Shown here: piece by piece, positions 32,847 through 41,051 of the stretch
How positions within the stretch are numbered: position 1 is the stretch's first letter
Layout: every line of letters starts with the position of its first letter
Source of the DNA: Mycobacterium gordonae
GTDB lineage: Bacteria > Actinomycetota > Actinomycetes > Mycobacteriales > Mycobacteriaceae
Reading direction: 5' to 3'
NCBI RefSeq assembly: GCF_001417955.2
Contig: NZ_LKTM01000322.1
Location: 1 to 47,415 of the forward strand
Length of the DNA: 47,415 nucleotides
The notes under the pieces: generated by a model
Databases searched by the model: none
The model's input: the letters and a program-made list of their open reading frames with translations, nothing else
Told to the model about the DNA's origin: nothing
Position numbers and translations under genes: made by a program

Positions 32847-34195
32847 AGCAGCGTGTGGTCGTGGTGGGCGGTGGGTTGGCGGGCCTGGCCGCCACGGTGT
32901 GGCTGGCCGAGCTCGGCTACGCCGTCACGCTGGTGGAAGGCAACGGCAAGCTGGGCGGACGCACCATCGGCCTGACGTCCGGGCACGGCGATGCGATCGA
33001 AAACGGGCAACACGTGCTCGCCGGCTCCTACGACTGCATCTTCCGCTACCTGGATTCGGTTGGCACGCGCCATCTTCTGAAGTTTCCCGACGAGTTCGGC
33101 GTGCGGTATCCCGGCGGGCACGCCGAGACGTTCGGTCTGCGGGCGCGTCATGCCCGCCGGATGCTCCTCGGTCAGGTACGGGGCCTGGGAATGGTGGATC
33201 TGCTGTGGGCCGCGCCGGCGTGGGCCCGGTTGATGCGTGACGTGGTGCGCTTCGACGATGCGCTGGACGACATCACCGTGGACGAGTGGTTCGACCGCCT
33301 CGGGTTTCCCGCCGCGGTCCGCCGAATCATGCTCAATTCCATGGTGATCGGCCTGCTGAACGAGCTACCCGAGTACGCGTCGGCGCATGCTTTCGCCGCT
33401 CTGTTGCGGACCGGCGCCGACCGGGTGCGGCGCGGCGGCGGGACGGCCATGCGCATCGGCTATCCCACCGTCGACCTGGAAACCCTGTACCTCAACGGCG
33501 CTCGCCGCGTGATGGCCGAACGCGGGGTCCAGGTGCGGTTGCGGACCCGGGCGGTAGCGGTCGCGGTGGACGACGGTCGCGCGTCAGGGGTGCGGCTGGC
33601 CGACGGTTCGGTGATCGACGCCGACGCGGTGGTGCTGGCCGTGCCGTCCTGGAATCTGCGGTCGCTGCTGGACGAGGTGCCCGGGTCCGAGGATGTCCGG
33701 TTGGCGGCCAAGCAACTCGAGCCGATCCCGATCATGAACGCCTACGTGTTGCTGGATCGACCGCTGGGCACCGTGGCGCCGTGGGAATCGTTGCTGGACA
33801 GCGACATCGGCTGGGTCTTCGACCGCGACCGGATGCACGGGCCGCGCAGCGACGGCAACCATCTCTACGCGCTGACCACCTGCGCCGCCTACGACCTGAT
33901 GACGTTGAAGAACCCGGAGGTGGCCGACCGCCTGGTCGGCGCACTGCGCGCCAGCTACCCGGCCGCGCGCGAGGCCCGGGTCCTCGATGTCACCGTGGTG
34001 CCCTGGCCGAAGGCCACGTTCTCGTCCCGGGTCGGCATGTCGACCATCCGCCCCGGCAACCGCACGTCGTTGCCCAACCTGGTGCTGGCCGGTGACTGGA
34101 CGCACAACGACTGGCCCACCACGATGGAGGGCGCTGCCCAAAGCGCTTCGTACGCAGTCGATCTCGTCCACGAAGTGCTGCAGTCCGGGAGTTGA
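32843..34195 (+). CDS. FAD-dependent oxidoreductase (HpnE/phytoene-desaturase-like)
   Basis: This 450-residue flavoprotein has VVVVGGGLAGLAATVWLAELG near residue 4 and GKLGGRT. The segment ENGQHVLAGSYDCIFRYLDSVG closely resembles hydroxysqualene dehydroxylase (HpnE) and squalene-associated desaturases. The C-terminal FAD block reads LPNLVLAGDWTHNDWPTTMEGAAQSA. GTG 32843 overlaps the GntR stop. No squalene or hopanoid genes are nearby, so the substrate may be another polyisoprenoid or hydrophobic molecule. Confidence 0.85.
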   Translation: MKQRVVVVGGGLAGLAATVWLAELGYAVTLVEGNGKLGGRTIGLTSGHGDAIENGQHVLAGSYDCIFRYLDSVGTRHLLKFPDEFGVRYPGGHAETFGLRARHARRMLLGQVRGLGMVDLLWAAPAWARLMRDVVRFDDALDDITVDEWFDRLGFPAAVRRIMLNSMVIGLLNELPEYASAHAFAALLRTGADRVRRGGGTAMRIGYPTVDLETLYLNGARRVMAERGVQVRLRTRAVAVAVDDGRASGVRLADGSVIDADAVVLAVPSWNLRSLLDEVPGSEDVRLAAKQLEPIPIMNAYVLLDRPLGTVAPWESLLDSDIGWVFDRDRMHGPRSDGNHLYALTTCAAYDLMTLKNPEVADRLVGALRASYPAAREARVLDVTVVPWPKATFSSRVGMSTIRPGNRTSLPNLVLAGDWTHNDWPTTMEGAAQSASYAVDLVHEVLQSGS

Positions 34196-34233
34196 GCGCA
34201 ACCAGGCGCCCGCGGTATGAGATTCTGGGCCGC

Positions 34234-35067
34234 ATGGCGAAGCTGCGGGGCCGACGGGTGGCCATCACCGGAGGGGCCCAGGGCATCGGCCGGGCGATCG
34301 GTGAGGCGCTGATCGCGGCGGGTGCCACGGTCGCCCTCGGCGACGTGCAGGAAGCCGCCGTCAGGCAGACCGCCACCGACATCGGGGCCGAGGGCTATCG
34401 CCTCGACGTGACCGACCCGGCGAGTTTCGAGGCCTTCCTGGACCAGTCCGCCGCGGATCTCGGCGGCCTCGACGTCCTGGTCAACAACGCGGGCATCATG
34501 CCGATCGGGCCGTTCCTGCAGGAGAACCCCAAAGTCACCCGGCGCACCATCGAGATCGACGTGCTGGGCGTGCTGACTGGCACCCGGCTGGCCGGTGCCC
34601 GCTTCGCCGAGCGCGGGTCGGGCCACATCGTCAACATCGCCTCGGTGATGGGCACCCTGGCCTCCCCGAACGCGGCCACCTACTGCGCGTCCAAGTACGC
34701 TGTCGTCGGGTTCAGCGAGGCGCTGCGCCAGGAGTGGCGGGGCAGCGGCGTCAAGGTGTCGGCCATCTGCCCGGGCTTCGTCCGGACCGAGTTGATCGCC
34801 GGGATGTCGGCGCCCGGACTGCTGGAGCGATTCCTGGTGGTCAACCCCGAGGATGTCGCCACCGCCGTGGTGGCCGAACTGGCCAAGGGGGCTTCCCGCA
34901 CGGTGTTCGTGCCCAAGTTGGTGGGTCTGGTTTCCCGCGGAACGGTCACGCTGCCGGCGCCCCTGGTGGATGCGGCATTTCGGTTGTCGGGCGGTAACAA
35001 GGTCACCGCGGAGCTCGACCGCGAGCAGCGGGCCGCCTATCAGGCGCGCCTCGAGAATCAGGAGTAG
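34234..35067 (+). CDS. Short-chain dehydrogenase/reductase
   Basis: This 277-residue Rossmann enzyme has the coenzyme motif TGGAQGIG, NNAG, catalytic Ser in NIASVMG and YCASK (Tyr and Lys). Asp after the second strand (LGDV) favours NAD(H). ATG 34234 (MAKLRGRRVAITGG) is used; an in-frame TTG at 34192 overlaps the previous stop and is possible. It belongs to the GntR operon, between the FAD oxidoreductase and the acetoacetate-decarboxylase-like gene. Confidence 0.92.
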   Translation: MAKLRGRRVAITGGAQGIGRAIGEALIAAGATVALGDVQEAAVRQTATDIGAEGYRLDVTDPASFEAFLDQSAADLGGLDVLVNNAGIMPIGPFLQENPKVTRRTIEIDVLGVLTGTRLAGARFAERGSGHIVNIASVMGTLASPNAATYCASKYAVVGFSEALRQEWRGSGVKVSAICPGFVRTELIAGMSAPGLLERFLVVNPEDVATAVVAELAKGASRTVFVPKLVGLVSRGTVTLPAPLVDAAFRLSGGNKVTAELDREQRAAYQARLENQE

Positions 35068-35069
35068 GC

Positions 35070-35774
35070 ATGGGGGACAACGACACTCGGATCGAGCTGA
35101 CCGGACTGCGCGGCGTGCCGGAAAGCGCGCTCAGTCAGGCGCTGGTCGCGACGCTGCCGCGCAACCAAGCGCCCGCGCCGTGGGAGTGCCGCTGCTCGGC
35201 CCTGCTGTGGCTGGGCCGCGGCGGTCGCGCCGCCGCCTCGGTCCTGCCGCCGGCGCTGGCGGGCAGTCCGGCGCTGGTCACCCTCGGTGCGTTCGTCCGC
35301 TACACCGACACCCCGGTCGGCGCCTACGACGAGGTGCTCGGCATCGTCGGCTCGCGGAGCGGCCTGCGCCCCTGGGGCAATGTGGCCTTCATGTCGGTCG
35401 ACTCCGAGACCAGCCTGGTCGGCGGCCGCACCAACTGGGCGATGCCCAAGACCCTGGCCCGCTTCGACGGGGAGTTGGCCGACGGCAACCTCATCACCGG
35501 CAGCAGCACCGATGAGCCGTCCTGGACGGTCAGCGCGACGCCGCGGATCAAGGGTCCGGCGCTACCGCTGAAGGTCAGGGGCAGCGCGCGCCAGCAGTTC
35601 GCGGACGGTCGCATCGGTGACTCGCTGCTGACGTTCAACGGCCGGGTCCGGCCGGCCCTGGTGACCGTCGGCGTGTCGTCGTCGGGCCCGTTGCCGACGT
35701 GGTTGCGTCCCGGACTGCACCTGGGCGCCTTCGTCGAAGAGGCGACCTTCACCCTGGGCGAACCGCGGTTCTGA
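35070..35774 (+). CDS. Acetoacetate decarboxylase-like protein
   Basis: This 234-residue protein has the beta-barrel of the acetoacetate decarboxylase family. The candidate Schiff-base Lys is Lys127 in NWAMPKTLARF. Where classical enzymes have two adjacent lysines, here the second is Thr. Family members also include non-decarboxylating lyases and aldolases, so the exact reaction is open. AGGAG lies about 8 nt before ATG 35070, which is 2 bp after the SDR stop. It is the last gene of the GntR operon. Confidence 0.75.
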   Translation: MGDNDTRIELTGLRGVPESALSQALVATLPRNQAPAPWECRCSALLWLGRGGRAAASVLPPALAGSPALVTLGAFVRYTDTPVGAYDEVLGIVGSRSGLRPWGNVAFMSVDSETSLVGGRTNWAMPKTLARFDGELADGNLITGSSTDEPSWTVSATPRIKGPALPLKVRGSARQQFADGRIGDSLLTFNGRVRPALVTVGVSSSGPLPTWLRPGLHLGAFVEEATFTLGEPRF

Positions 35775-35832
35775 CGGCGGCGACCCGCTGCGCCCGGCTG
35801 CGCCGCGCTTGCGATCGCCGCGGTTCTGACGG

Positions 35833-37329
35833 CTAGTCGAGCTCGCCGTACTCGTCGAACCAGTGCGCAAGCTTGCCGCGCCGGCTGACGGCGCGCAGTC
35901 TGGCCTCGGCCGCGGCGCGGGTCTTGCTGGTGGTGATGATCAGTAGCTCGTCGCCACTCTCGATGCGGGTATCGGGCTCCGGGACGAAGGTGTGGCCGTC
36001 GCGGATGATCAGGGTGATGACGGCCGGGTCGGGTAGCCGCAGTTCCAGGATGGTGACGTTGTGCAGCCGCGACGGCCGCTGCACCCGCATGGTCAGCAGT
36101 TCGGCGTCGAGCATGTCCAGCGGCGCGGCTTCCACCTGAATCTCGCGGGTCGCCTCGCGCGAAATCAGGCCCAGGACGCGGGCGATGGGCCGCAGGCTGG
36201 GGCCCTGGATCAGGGTGAACACCACGACCAGCACGAACACGATGTTGAGCAGCCGGGAGCTGCCCGGCACGCCTTCCACGATCGGGAAGGTCGCCAGCAC
36301 GATCGGGACCGCGCCGCGCAGGCCTGCCCAGGACAGGAAAGCCTGATCGCGCCAGGGCGTTCGGAACCAGATCAGCGTTCCCACCACCGACAGCGGCCGC
36401 GCGACCAGCAGCAGCACCAGCCCGATCACGATCGCCGGGATCAGGTCAGCCGCCAGATCGCTCGGGTTGACCAGCAGCCCGAGCAGGACGAACAGGCCGA
36501 TCTGGGCCAGCCACCCGACGCCTTCGGCGAAGGATCGGGTCGCCGAGCGGTGTGGCAGCCCCGAGTTCGCCAGGACCACCGCGGCCAGATAGGCGGCGAT
36601 GAAGCCACTGGCGTGGGCGTCACCGGCGGCGGCGAATGCCACCAGGCCCAGGCCGAACGTGGCGATCGGGTACAGGCCGGAGGCCGGCAACGCGATGCGC
36701 CGCAGCCCGAACGAGCCGAGGTAGCCGACCAGCAGCCCGATCACGGACCCGCCGAGCAGCTCGTACAGCAGGTCGGTGACGGCGCCCTCCGGTTTGAGCA
36801 CGAAGGGCACCACGCTGAACATCAGGACCAGGATCACCCCGGGTGCGTCGTTGAACCCGGACTCGGCCTCCAGCAGCCCGGCCAGCCGGCGCGGCAACGG
36901 CAGCACCCGCAGCACCGAGAACACCGCCGCGGCGTCGGTCGAGGACACGATGGCACCGAGCAGCAGAGCGAGTTGCCAGTCGAAGTGCAGCAGCAGGTGC
37001 GCGCCCACGGCGGTGACCACCGTGCTGATGACGACGCCTACCGTGCCCAGCGCGGCCGCCGGCGCCAGGACCTTGCGGATGTCGCTGAACCTGGTGGTCA
37101 GACCGCCTTCCACCAGAATGACGGCCAGTGCCGCGATGCCCACGTTGCGGGACAGGATCACGTCGTCGAACTGCAGGCCCAGCCCGTCCTCGCCGATGAC
37201 GACGCCGACGAGCAGGAACAACAACAGACTCGGGAAGCCCACGACGGTAGCCACGCGGGTACCGACGATGCTGGCCAGCAGCACGAGGCCGCCGACCGAC
37301 ACGGTCAGGTACAGCTGTTCCAGGGTCAT
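35833..37329 (-). CDS. Potassium/proton antiporter, NhaP2/CPA1-type with TrkA-C domain
   Basis: This 498-residue protein has about 12-13 transmembrane helices (residues 1-390). CPA-family motifs include FLLVGVVIGEDGLGLQFDD, IVSSTDAAAVFSVLR with the helix-5 Asp-type transport site, LEAESGFNDAPGVILV, and LSWAGLRGAVPIVLATFP. A cytoplasmic TrkA_C domain follows (about 405-490; VTILELRLPDPAVITLIIRDG, ESGDELLIITT). It should exchange K+ for H+ under nucleotide or second-messenger control. ATG 37329 (MTLEQLYLTV) is used; the frame upstream is antisense to the TrkA gene. It is divergent from that TrkA-type gene, forming a K+ homeostasis pair. Confidence 0.92.
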   Translation of the reverse strand: MTLEQLYLTVSVGGLVLLASIVGTRVATVVGFPSLLLFLLVGVVIGEDGLGLQFDDVILSRNVGIAALAVILVEGGLTTRFSDIRKVLAPAAALGTVGVVISTVVTAVGAHLLLHFDWQLALLLGAIVSSTDAAAVFSVLRVLPLPRRLAGLLEAESGFNDAPGVILVLMFSVVPFVLKPEGAVTDLLYELLGGSVIGLLVGYLGSFGLRRIALPASGLYPIATFGLGLVAFAAAGDAHASGFIAAYLAAVVLANSGLPHRSATRSFAEGVGWLAQIGLFVLLGLLVNPSDLAADLIPAIVIGLVLLLVARPLSVVGTLIWFRTPWRDQAFLSWAGLRGAVPIVLATFPIVEGVPGSSRLLNIVFVLVVVFTLIQGPSLRPIARVLGLISREATREIQVEAAPLDMLDAELLTMRVQRPSRLHNVTILELRLPDPAVITLIIRDGHTFVPEPDTRIESGDELLIITTSKTRAAAEARLRAVSRRGKLAHWFDEYGELD

Positions 37330-37470
37330 GTGGTTCCAGTCAGACGAGGCGATGTGGTGCGGACGAGGCCGCCGGCATCGGCGTGCTGCCAGTAAATCAG
37401 CCCGCAGCTGACGGCCGCGCGTTGCACAGCGGGAAGTGCCGGGTGTCATGGCATACGCAAAGATGGTCGT

Positions 37471-38184
37471 GTGACCAAGCGGAAGTTGCGTATCGGGATT
37501 GCCGGCGCCGGCAATGTCGGCCGCTCGGTCGCGCAGGAATTGCTTGACGCCGGGCACAAGGTCCTGCTGATCGAGCGGCAGCGGCGCAACTTCGAGCCGT
37601 ACAAGGTGCCCGACGCGGATTGGCTGAACGCGGATGCCTGCGAGATGTCGGCGCTTCAGGAAGCCGGCGCGCAGACGTGCGACGTGGTGATCGCGGCGAC
37701 CGGAGACGACAAGGCCAATTTGGTGGTCGGGCTGCTGGCCAAGTCCGAGTTCGGCGTGCCCCGCGTGGTGGCCCGGATCAACGACGTCCGCAACGAGTGG
37801 CTGTTCGGCCAGGCGTGGGGAATCGACGTGTCGGTCTCGACGCCGGGTGCGATGGTTGCGGGGATCGAGGGCGCCATCGACGTGGGGCACCTGGTCCGTC
37901 TGATGGGGCTGCAGGAAGGCCGCACCGCGCTGACGAAACTGACGCTGCCCGACGACAACCCGGTGGTGGGCAGGCAGGTGGGCGAGTTGGGCCTCCCCAA
38001 GAACACCGCACTGGTCACCGTGGTGCGCGGCGGGGACGTGATCGTTCCCCGCGACGACGAGGTGCTCGAGGGCGGCGACGAGATGCTGTTCGTCGCCGAC
38101 AATGCCCGCGAGCGGGCACTGTGGGCCGCCATCAACCGGGTCAAGCCGAAACCCCGGATGCCGATGCGTCCCGACGCGTGGTGA
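37471..38184 (+). CDS. ceoC: TrkA-family K+ transport regulatory protein (CeoC-like)
   Basis: This 237-residue protein has an N-terminal TrkA_N Rossmann domain (IGIAGAGNVGRSVAQELLDAGHKVLLIE, about residues 7-34) for NAD/ATP binding. A C-terminal TrkA_C domain follows (LTLPDDNPVVGRQVGELGLPKNTALVTVVR, EGGDEMLFVAD). The sequence is of the mycobacterial CeoC type, normally next to ceoB; here no ceoB accompanies it and the divergent neighbour is an antiporter. GTG 37471 is the start; no clear Shine-Dalgarno is seen. Confidence 0.85.
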   Translation: MTKRKLRIGIAGAGNVGRSVAQELLDAGHKVLLIERQRRNFEPYKVPDADWLNADACEMSALQEAGAQTCDVVIAATGDDKANLVVGLLAKSEFGVPRVVARINDVRNEWLFGQAWGIDVSVSTPGAMVAGIEGAIDVGHLVRLMGLQEGRTALTKLTLPDDNPVVGRQVGELGLPKNTALVTVVRGGDVIVPRDDEVLEGGDEMLFVADNARERALWAAINRVKPKPRMPMRPDAW

Positions 38185-38193
38185 GATGCCCGG

Positions 38194-38571
38194 ATGTCGG
38201 TTGCCCTGCTGCGTGAGATGTTCGAGCGGATGGTGGTCGCCAAGAACGGCGACCTGATCGAGCACTACTACCACCCCGACTTCGTGATGTCCTCCGATGG
38301 ACTGACGCAAGGCTTCGCCGATTTTCGCGACAGTCACCGCAAGCTCTATGCCACGCCTATCGCCTACGCCGTCGAATACGACGAGCAGGCCTGGGTGGAG
38401 GCGGGCGACCGGATCGCCGGACGGTGCTGGATCACCACGTCACGCCCCGGTGAGGAGCCGACTCGGATCGAGGTGATCCTGATCGCCACCTACCGCGACG
38501 GGCTGATTCACCGGATCTGGGAGACCACCTGGCCGAGTTGGCGGGGCGTAGAAGCGCTGGAAAACTATTGA
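38194..38571 (+). CDS. NTF2-like (SnoaL-type) small protein
   Basis: This 125-residue single-domain protein reads LLREMFERMVVAKNGDLIEHYYHPDF, then GFADFRDSHRKLYATP, and ends IHRIWETTWPSWRG, the cone-fold pattern of SnoaL-like proteins. ATG 38194 is 9 bp after the TrkA stop. The function is unknown; it may bind or isomerise a small hydrophobic molecule. Confidence 0.75.
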   Translation: MSVALLREMFERMVVAKNGDLIEHYYHPDFVMSSDGLTQGFADFRDSHRKLYATPIAYAVEYDEQAWVEAGDRIAGRCWITTSRPGEEPTRIEVILIATYRDGLIHRIWETTWPSWRGVEALENY

Positions 38572-38584
38572 GCCGCAGTTCTAT

Positions 38585-39961
38585 TCACGGTTTCGGCAGG
38601 CGTTGCATCAGTTCCGCGGCGGCGTGTCGTCCGCTGAGCAGGGCGCCGTGGACCGTCGCGGGATTGTCGGCTCCCACTGCCTCACCGGCCAGGTAGAGGC
38701 GGTCGCCGATCGGTTCCTGCAGCCGGCGCCGGTCGTCGAGACCCGAACCTGGTGCGTGGAAGGAATACGATCCCAACGCCAAGGGGTCGGTGGTCCAGCT
38801 CGACGACCGTACCTCGACGACGTCGCTGCCGAACAGCTGCTGGGCTACGGGCTGGGCACTGGCCACCAAATCTGTTGGGGGAGTGGACTCTACGGTGCGA
38901 CCGCGGGACCCGGGGTTGAACGCCAGGACGATCGGCCCGGCGGCGGCGGGCAGGGTGAACCACTGGGCCCACATCCCTTTCCCGGAGCCGTCGCCGGAAC
39001 TCAGATATTCGTAGAAGGCGTTTTCGGTGTCCCAGGCTCTTTTCTGAAAACGGAAGTAGCTCTTGGCCAGCACGCCGAAGCCCAGCGCGTTCACCGCGTG
39101 CGTATGTCCTTCGGGCAGCGGCGGATCGAAGGTGATGCTCGCGGCCTTCAGCACGCCGAGCGGCACGGTGACGATGGCCGCGGGCCCCTCGAAGGTATGG
39201 TCGCCCGCCCGGACCTTTACTGAATTCTGTTGGTGTGAAATTGAATTGACGGTGGTGTTCAGTGTGATCGGAAGTCCGTCGGCCAACAGCCGCGGGATGG
39301 CGTCGTAGCCGCTGGTGATCACCGACTGCGGCCCGTCGGTGAACTTGCCCAAGTCGAAGGTGGTGGCCGACAGCTGGCCCGCATCGGCGGCGTACTCGTC
39401 CTCGATCTCGGTGGTGACGTAGAAGTCCAGTTCGGCGCGCTCGCGGTCGGTGAGATCGCCGGCCTGGGCGGCAACGGCCGCGCCCAGCGAACCGCCGGTC
39501 GCCTCGTCGCGGGCGTCGGACACCAACCGGCTCCAGGTCTTCGGGTTGAACGTCATCGGCTGCAGCCGCGGATCGATCACCAACTTGGTCGAGTCGTCGT
39601 AGTCCGTGGGTGCGACGTCGGCGTGCACCCGCTGCGCCAACTCCGTCAACGGGTTGTTGGTGGTCCCGTGGATCCAGGACGCGCCCATCTCGAGCGGCAC
39701 CCCCCAATCGCGGGTGGTGTGCACCCGCCCGCCGATCCGGTCCCGGGCTTCGAGCACCCGCACCGGCCAGCCCGCGTCGGCGAGGCTGCGCGCGGCCCCC
39801 AGACCGGCCATTCCGGCGCCGATGACCAGGACAGATCTGGTGTCCGGGGGCGCGGTGGAGTTCGGCGCCGTCGACCGCTGGGCCGGCCGGGTGGGTGACG
39901 CGCACCCACCGGCCAGCAGGGTCGTGGCCGCTAAAAACCCTCGGCGGGATAACTCCGGCAC
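38585..39961 (-). CDS. Flavin monoamine oxidase-like lipoprotein with Tat signal
   Basis: This 458-residue protein starts at GTG 39961. The N-terminus has a twin-arginine motif SRRGFLAA (Arg6, Arg7) and a lipobox LAGGC (Cys20), so it should be exported folded with FAD and lipid-anchored. The mature enzyme has VLVIGAGMAGLGAARSLADAG, DRIGGRVHT, MGASWIHG and LYLAGEAVGADNPATVHGA, the spermine/polyamine-oxidase-like arrangement. The open frame extends to 40174 without conserved residues. It is divergent from the hpx-like gene and convergent with the NTF2-like gene. Confidence 0.88.
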   Translation of the reverse strand: MPELSRRGFLAATTLLAGGCASPTRPAQRSTAPNSTAPPDTRSVLVIGAGMAGLGAARSLADAGWPVRVLEARDRIGGRVHTTRDWGVPLEMGASWIHGTTNNPLTELAQRVHADVAPTDYDDSTKLVIDPRLQPMTFNPKTWSRLVSDARDEATGGSLGAAVAAQAGDLTDRERAELDFYVTTEIEDEYAADAGQLSATTFDLGKFTDGPQSVITSGYDAIPRLLADGLPITLNTTVNSISHQQNSVKVRAGDHTFEGPAAIVTVPLGVLKAASITFDPPLPEGHTHAVNALGFGVLAKSYFRFQKRAWDTENAFYEYLSSGDGSGKGMWAQWFTLPAAAGPIVLAFNPGSRGRTVESTPPTDLVASAQPVAQQLFGSDVVEVRSSSWTTDPLALGSYSFHAPGSGLDDRRRLQEPIGDRLYLAGEAVGADNPATVHGALLSGRHAAAELMQRLPKP

Positions 39962-40076
39962 GGTTTCGCCGTTATCTGATCGTGTTCTGGTTTGTGACGG
40001 ACCGCACATTACGGTCAGGTAAAGTCGCGGGCAACTGGATGGCGGCAACGGAGCCGTGACCAAGGCGGGAGCGGTG

Positions 40077-41051
40077 ATGAGTGCTCGGATGACTACCCGT
40101 GAAAGATCGGTCCGGCAGTTGCCGGCCGAGTTGCCCGAGAGCCGTACCGTCAAGGTTCGCGCAGCTGACGGCACCGTTTTGCACGCCGAGGTGTTCGGCC
40201 CGCCAGAGGGTTACCCCATCGTCCTGACGCACGGTTTCGTCTGCGCCATCCGGGCGTGGTCGCACCAGATCGCCGACCTGGCCGGCGACTACCGGGTGAT
40301 CGCCTTCGACCACCGCGGCCACGGCCGCAGCGCCGTGCCCCGCCGCGGCGGATACAGCCTCAAGCACCTTGCCTCCGACCTGGACTGCGTGCTGGACGCG
40401 ACGCTGGCCCCGCACGAGCGTGCGCTGATCGCCGGGCACTCGATGGGCGGCATGACGATCCAGGCGTGGTCGGAGCGCTATCGCCACAAGGTCCGGCGCC
40501 GCGCCGACGCCGTCGCGCTGATCAACACGGCCAGCGGCGACCTGCTGGACAAGATCAAGCTGTTGTCCGTGCCGCGCGGGTTCTCGCCGGCGCGGGTGGT
40601 GGCCGGGCGGACGCTGATCAGCGCGGTCGGCGGTCTGCCGCTGCCCGGAGCGGTCCGGATTCCCAGCCGGTACCTGGTGTCGATGATGGCGGTCGGCGCC
40701 GGCGCCGACCCGGCGGTCGTCGAGCTCGTCTACGAACTCTTCGCGCAGACCTCACCGATGGGCCGCGGCGGTTGCGCGCGCATGCTCATCGAAGAGATCG
40801 GCTCGCGACACCTCAACCTCGAAGGCCTGACCGTGCCGACGCTGGTCATCGGCAGCGAACACGACCGGTTGACGCCGATCGGCCAGGCTCGCAAGCTTGC
40901 GCGCACCGCCCCCAACGTCGTCGACCTGGTCGAGCTGCCCGGCGGGCACTGCTCCATGCTGGAACAGCCAGACGCGGTGAACCGGCAGTTGCGTGGGATG
41001 GCCGAAGCGGCCATCGAGCGCCAGGCCCGCGTCACGCTGATCAGCTCATAG
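40077..41051 (+). CDS. hpx: Alpha/beta hydrolase, non-haem haloperoxidase-like (Rv3171c homologue)
   Basis: This 324-residue hydrolase has oxyanion motif LTHGF, FDHRGHGRS, nucleophile elbow AGHSMGGM, acid residue in GSEHDRLTP and catalytic His in GGHCSML. ATG 40077 follows GCGGGAG by 5 nt; GTG 40056 is an upstream alternative. It is convergent with aofH, overlapping it by 6 bp, the same arrangement as Rv3170/Rv3171c in M. tuberculosis, which is the main basis for the symbol. Real haloperoxidase activity is doubtful in this group. Confidence 0.8.
   Translation: MSARMTTRERSVRQLPAELPESRTVKVRAADGTVLHAEVFGPPEGYPIVLTHGFVCAIRAWSHQIADLAGDYRVIAFDHRGHGRSAVPRRGGYSLKHLASDLDCVLDATLAPHERALIAGHSMGGMTIQAWSERYRHKVRRRADAVALINTASGDLLDKIKLLSVPRGFSPARVVAGRTLISAVGGLPLPGAVRIPSRYLVSMMAVGAGADPAVVELVYELFAQTSPMGRGGCARMLIEEIGSRHLNLEGLTVPTLVIGSEHDRLTPIGQARKLARTAPNVVDLVELPGGHCSMLEQPDAVNRQLRGMAEAAIERQARVTLISS

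Noticed and set aside
40077..41051. Treating hpx as a proven haloperoxidase
   Set aside because: The motifs are those of a general alpha/beta hydrolase; the name is carried over from the M. tuberculosis homologue by position only.
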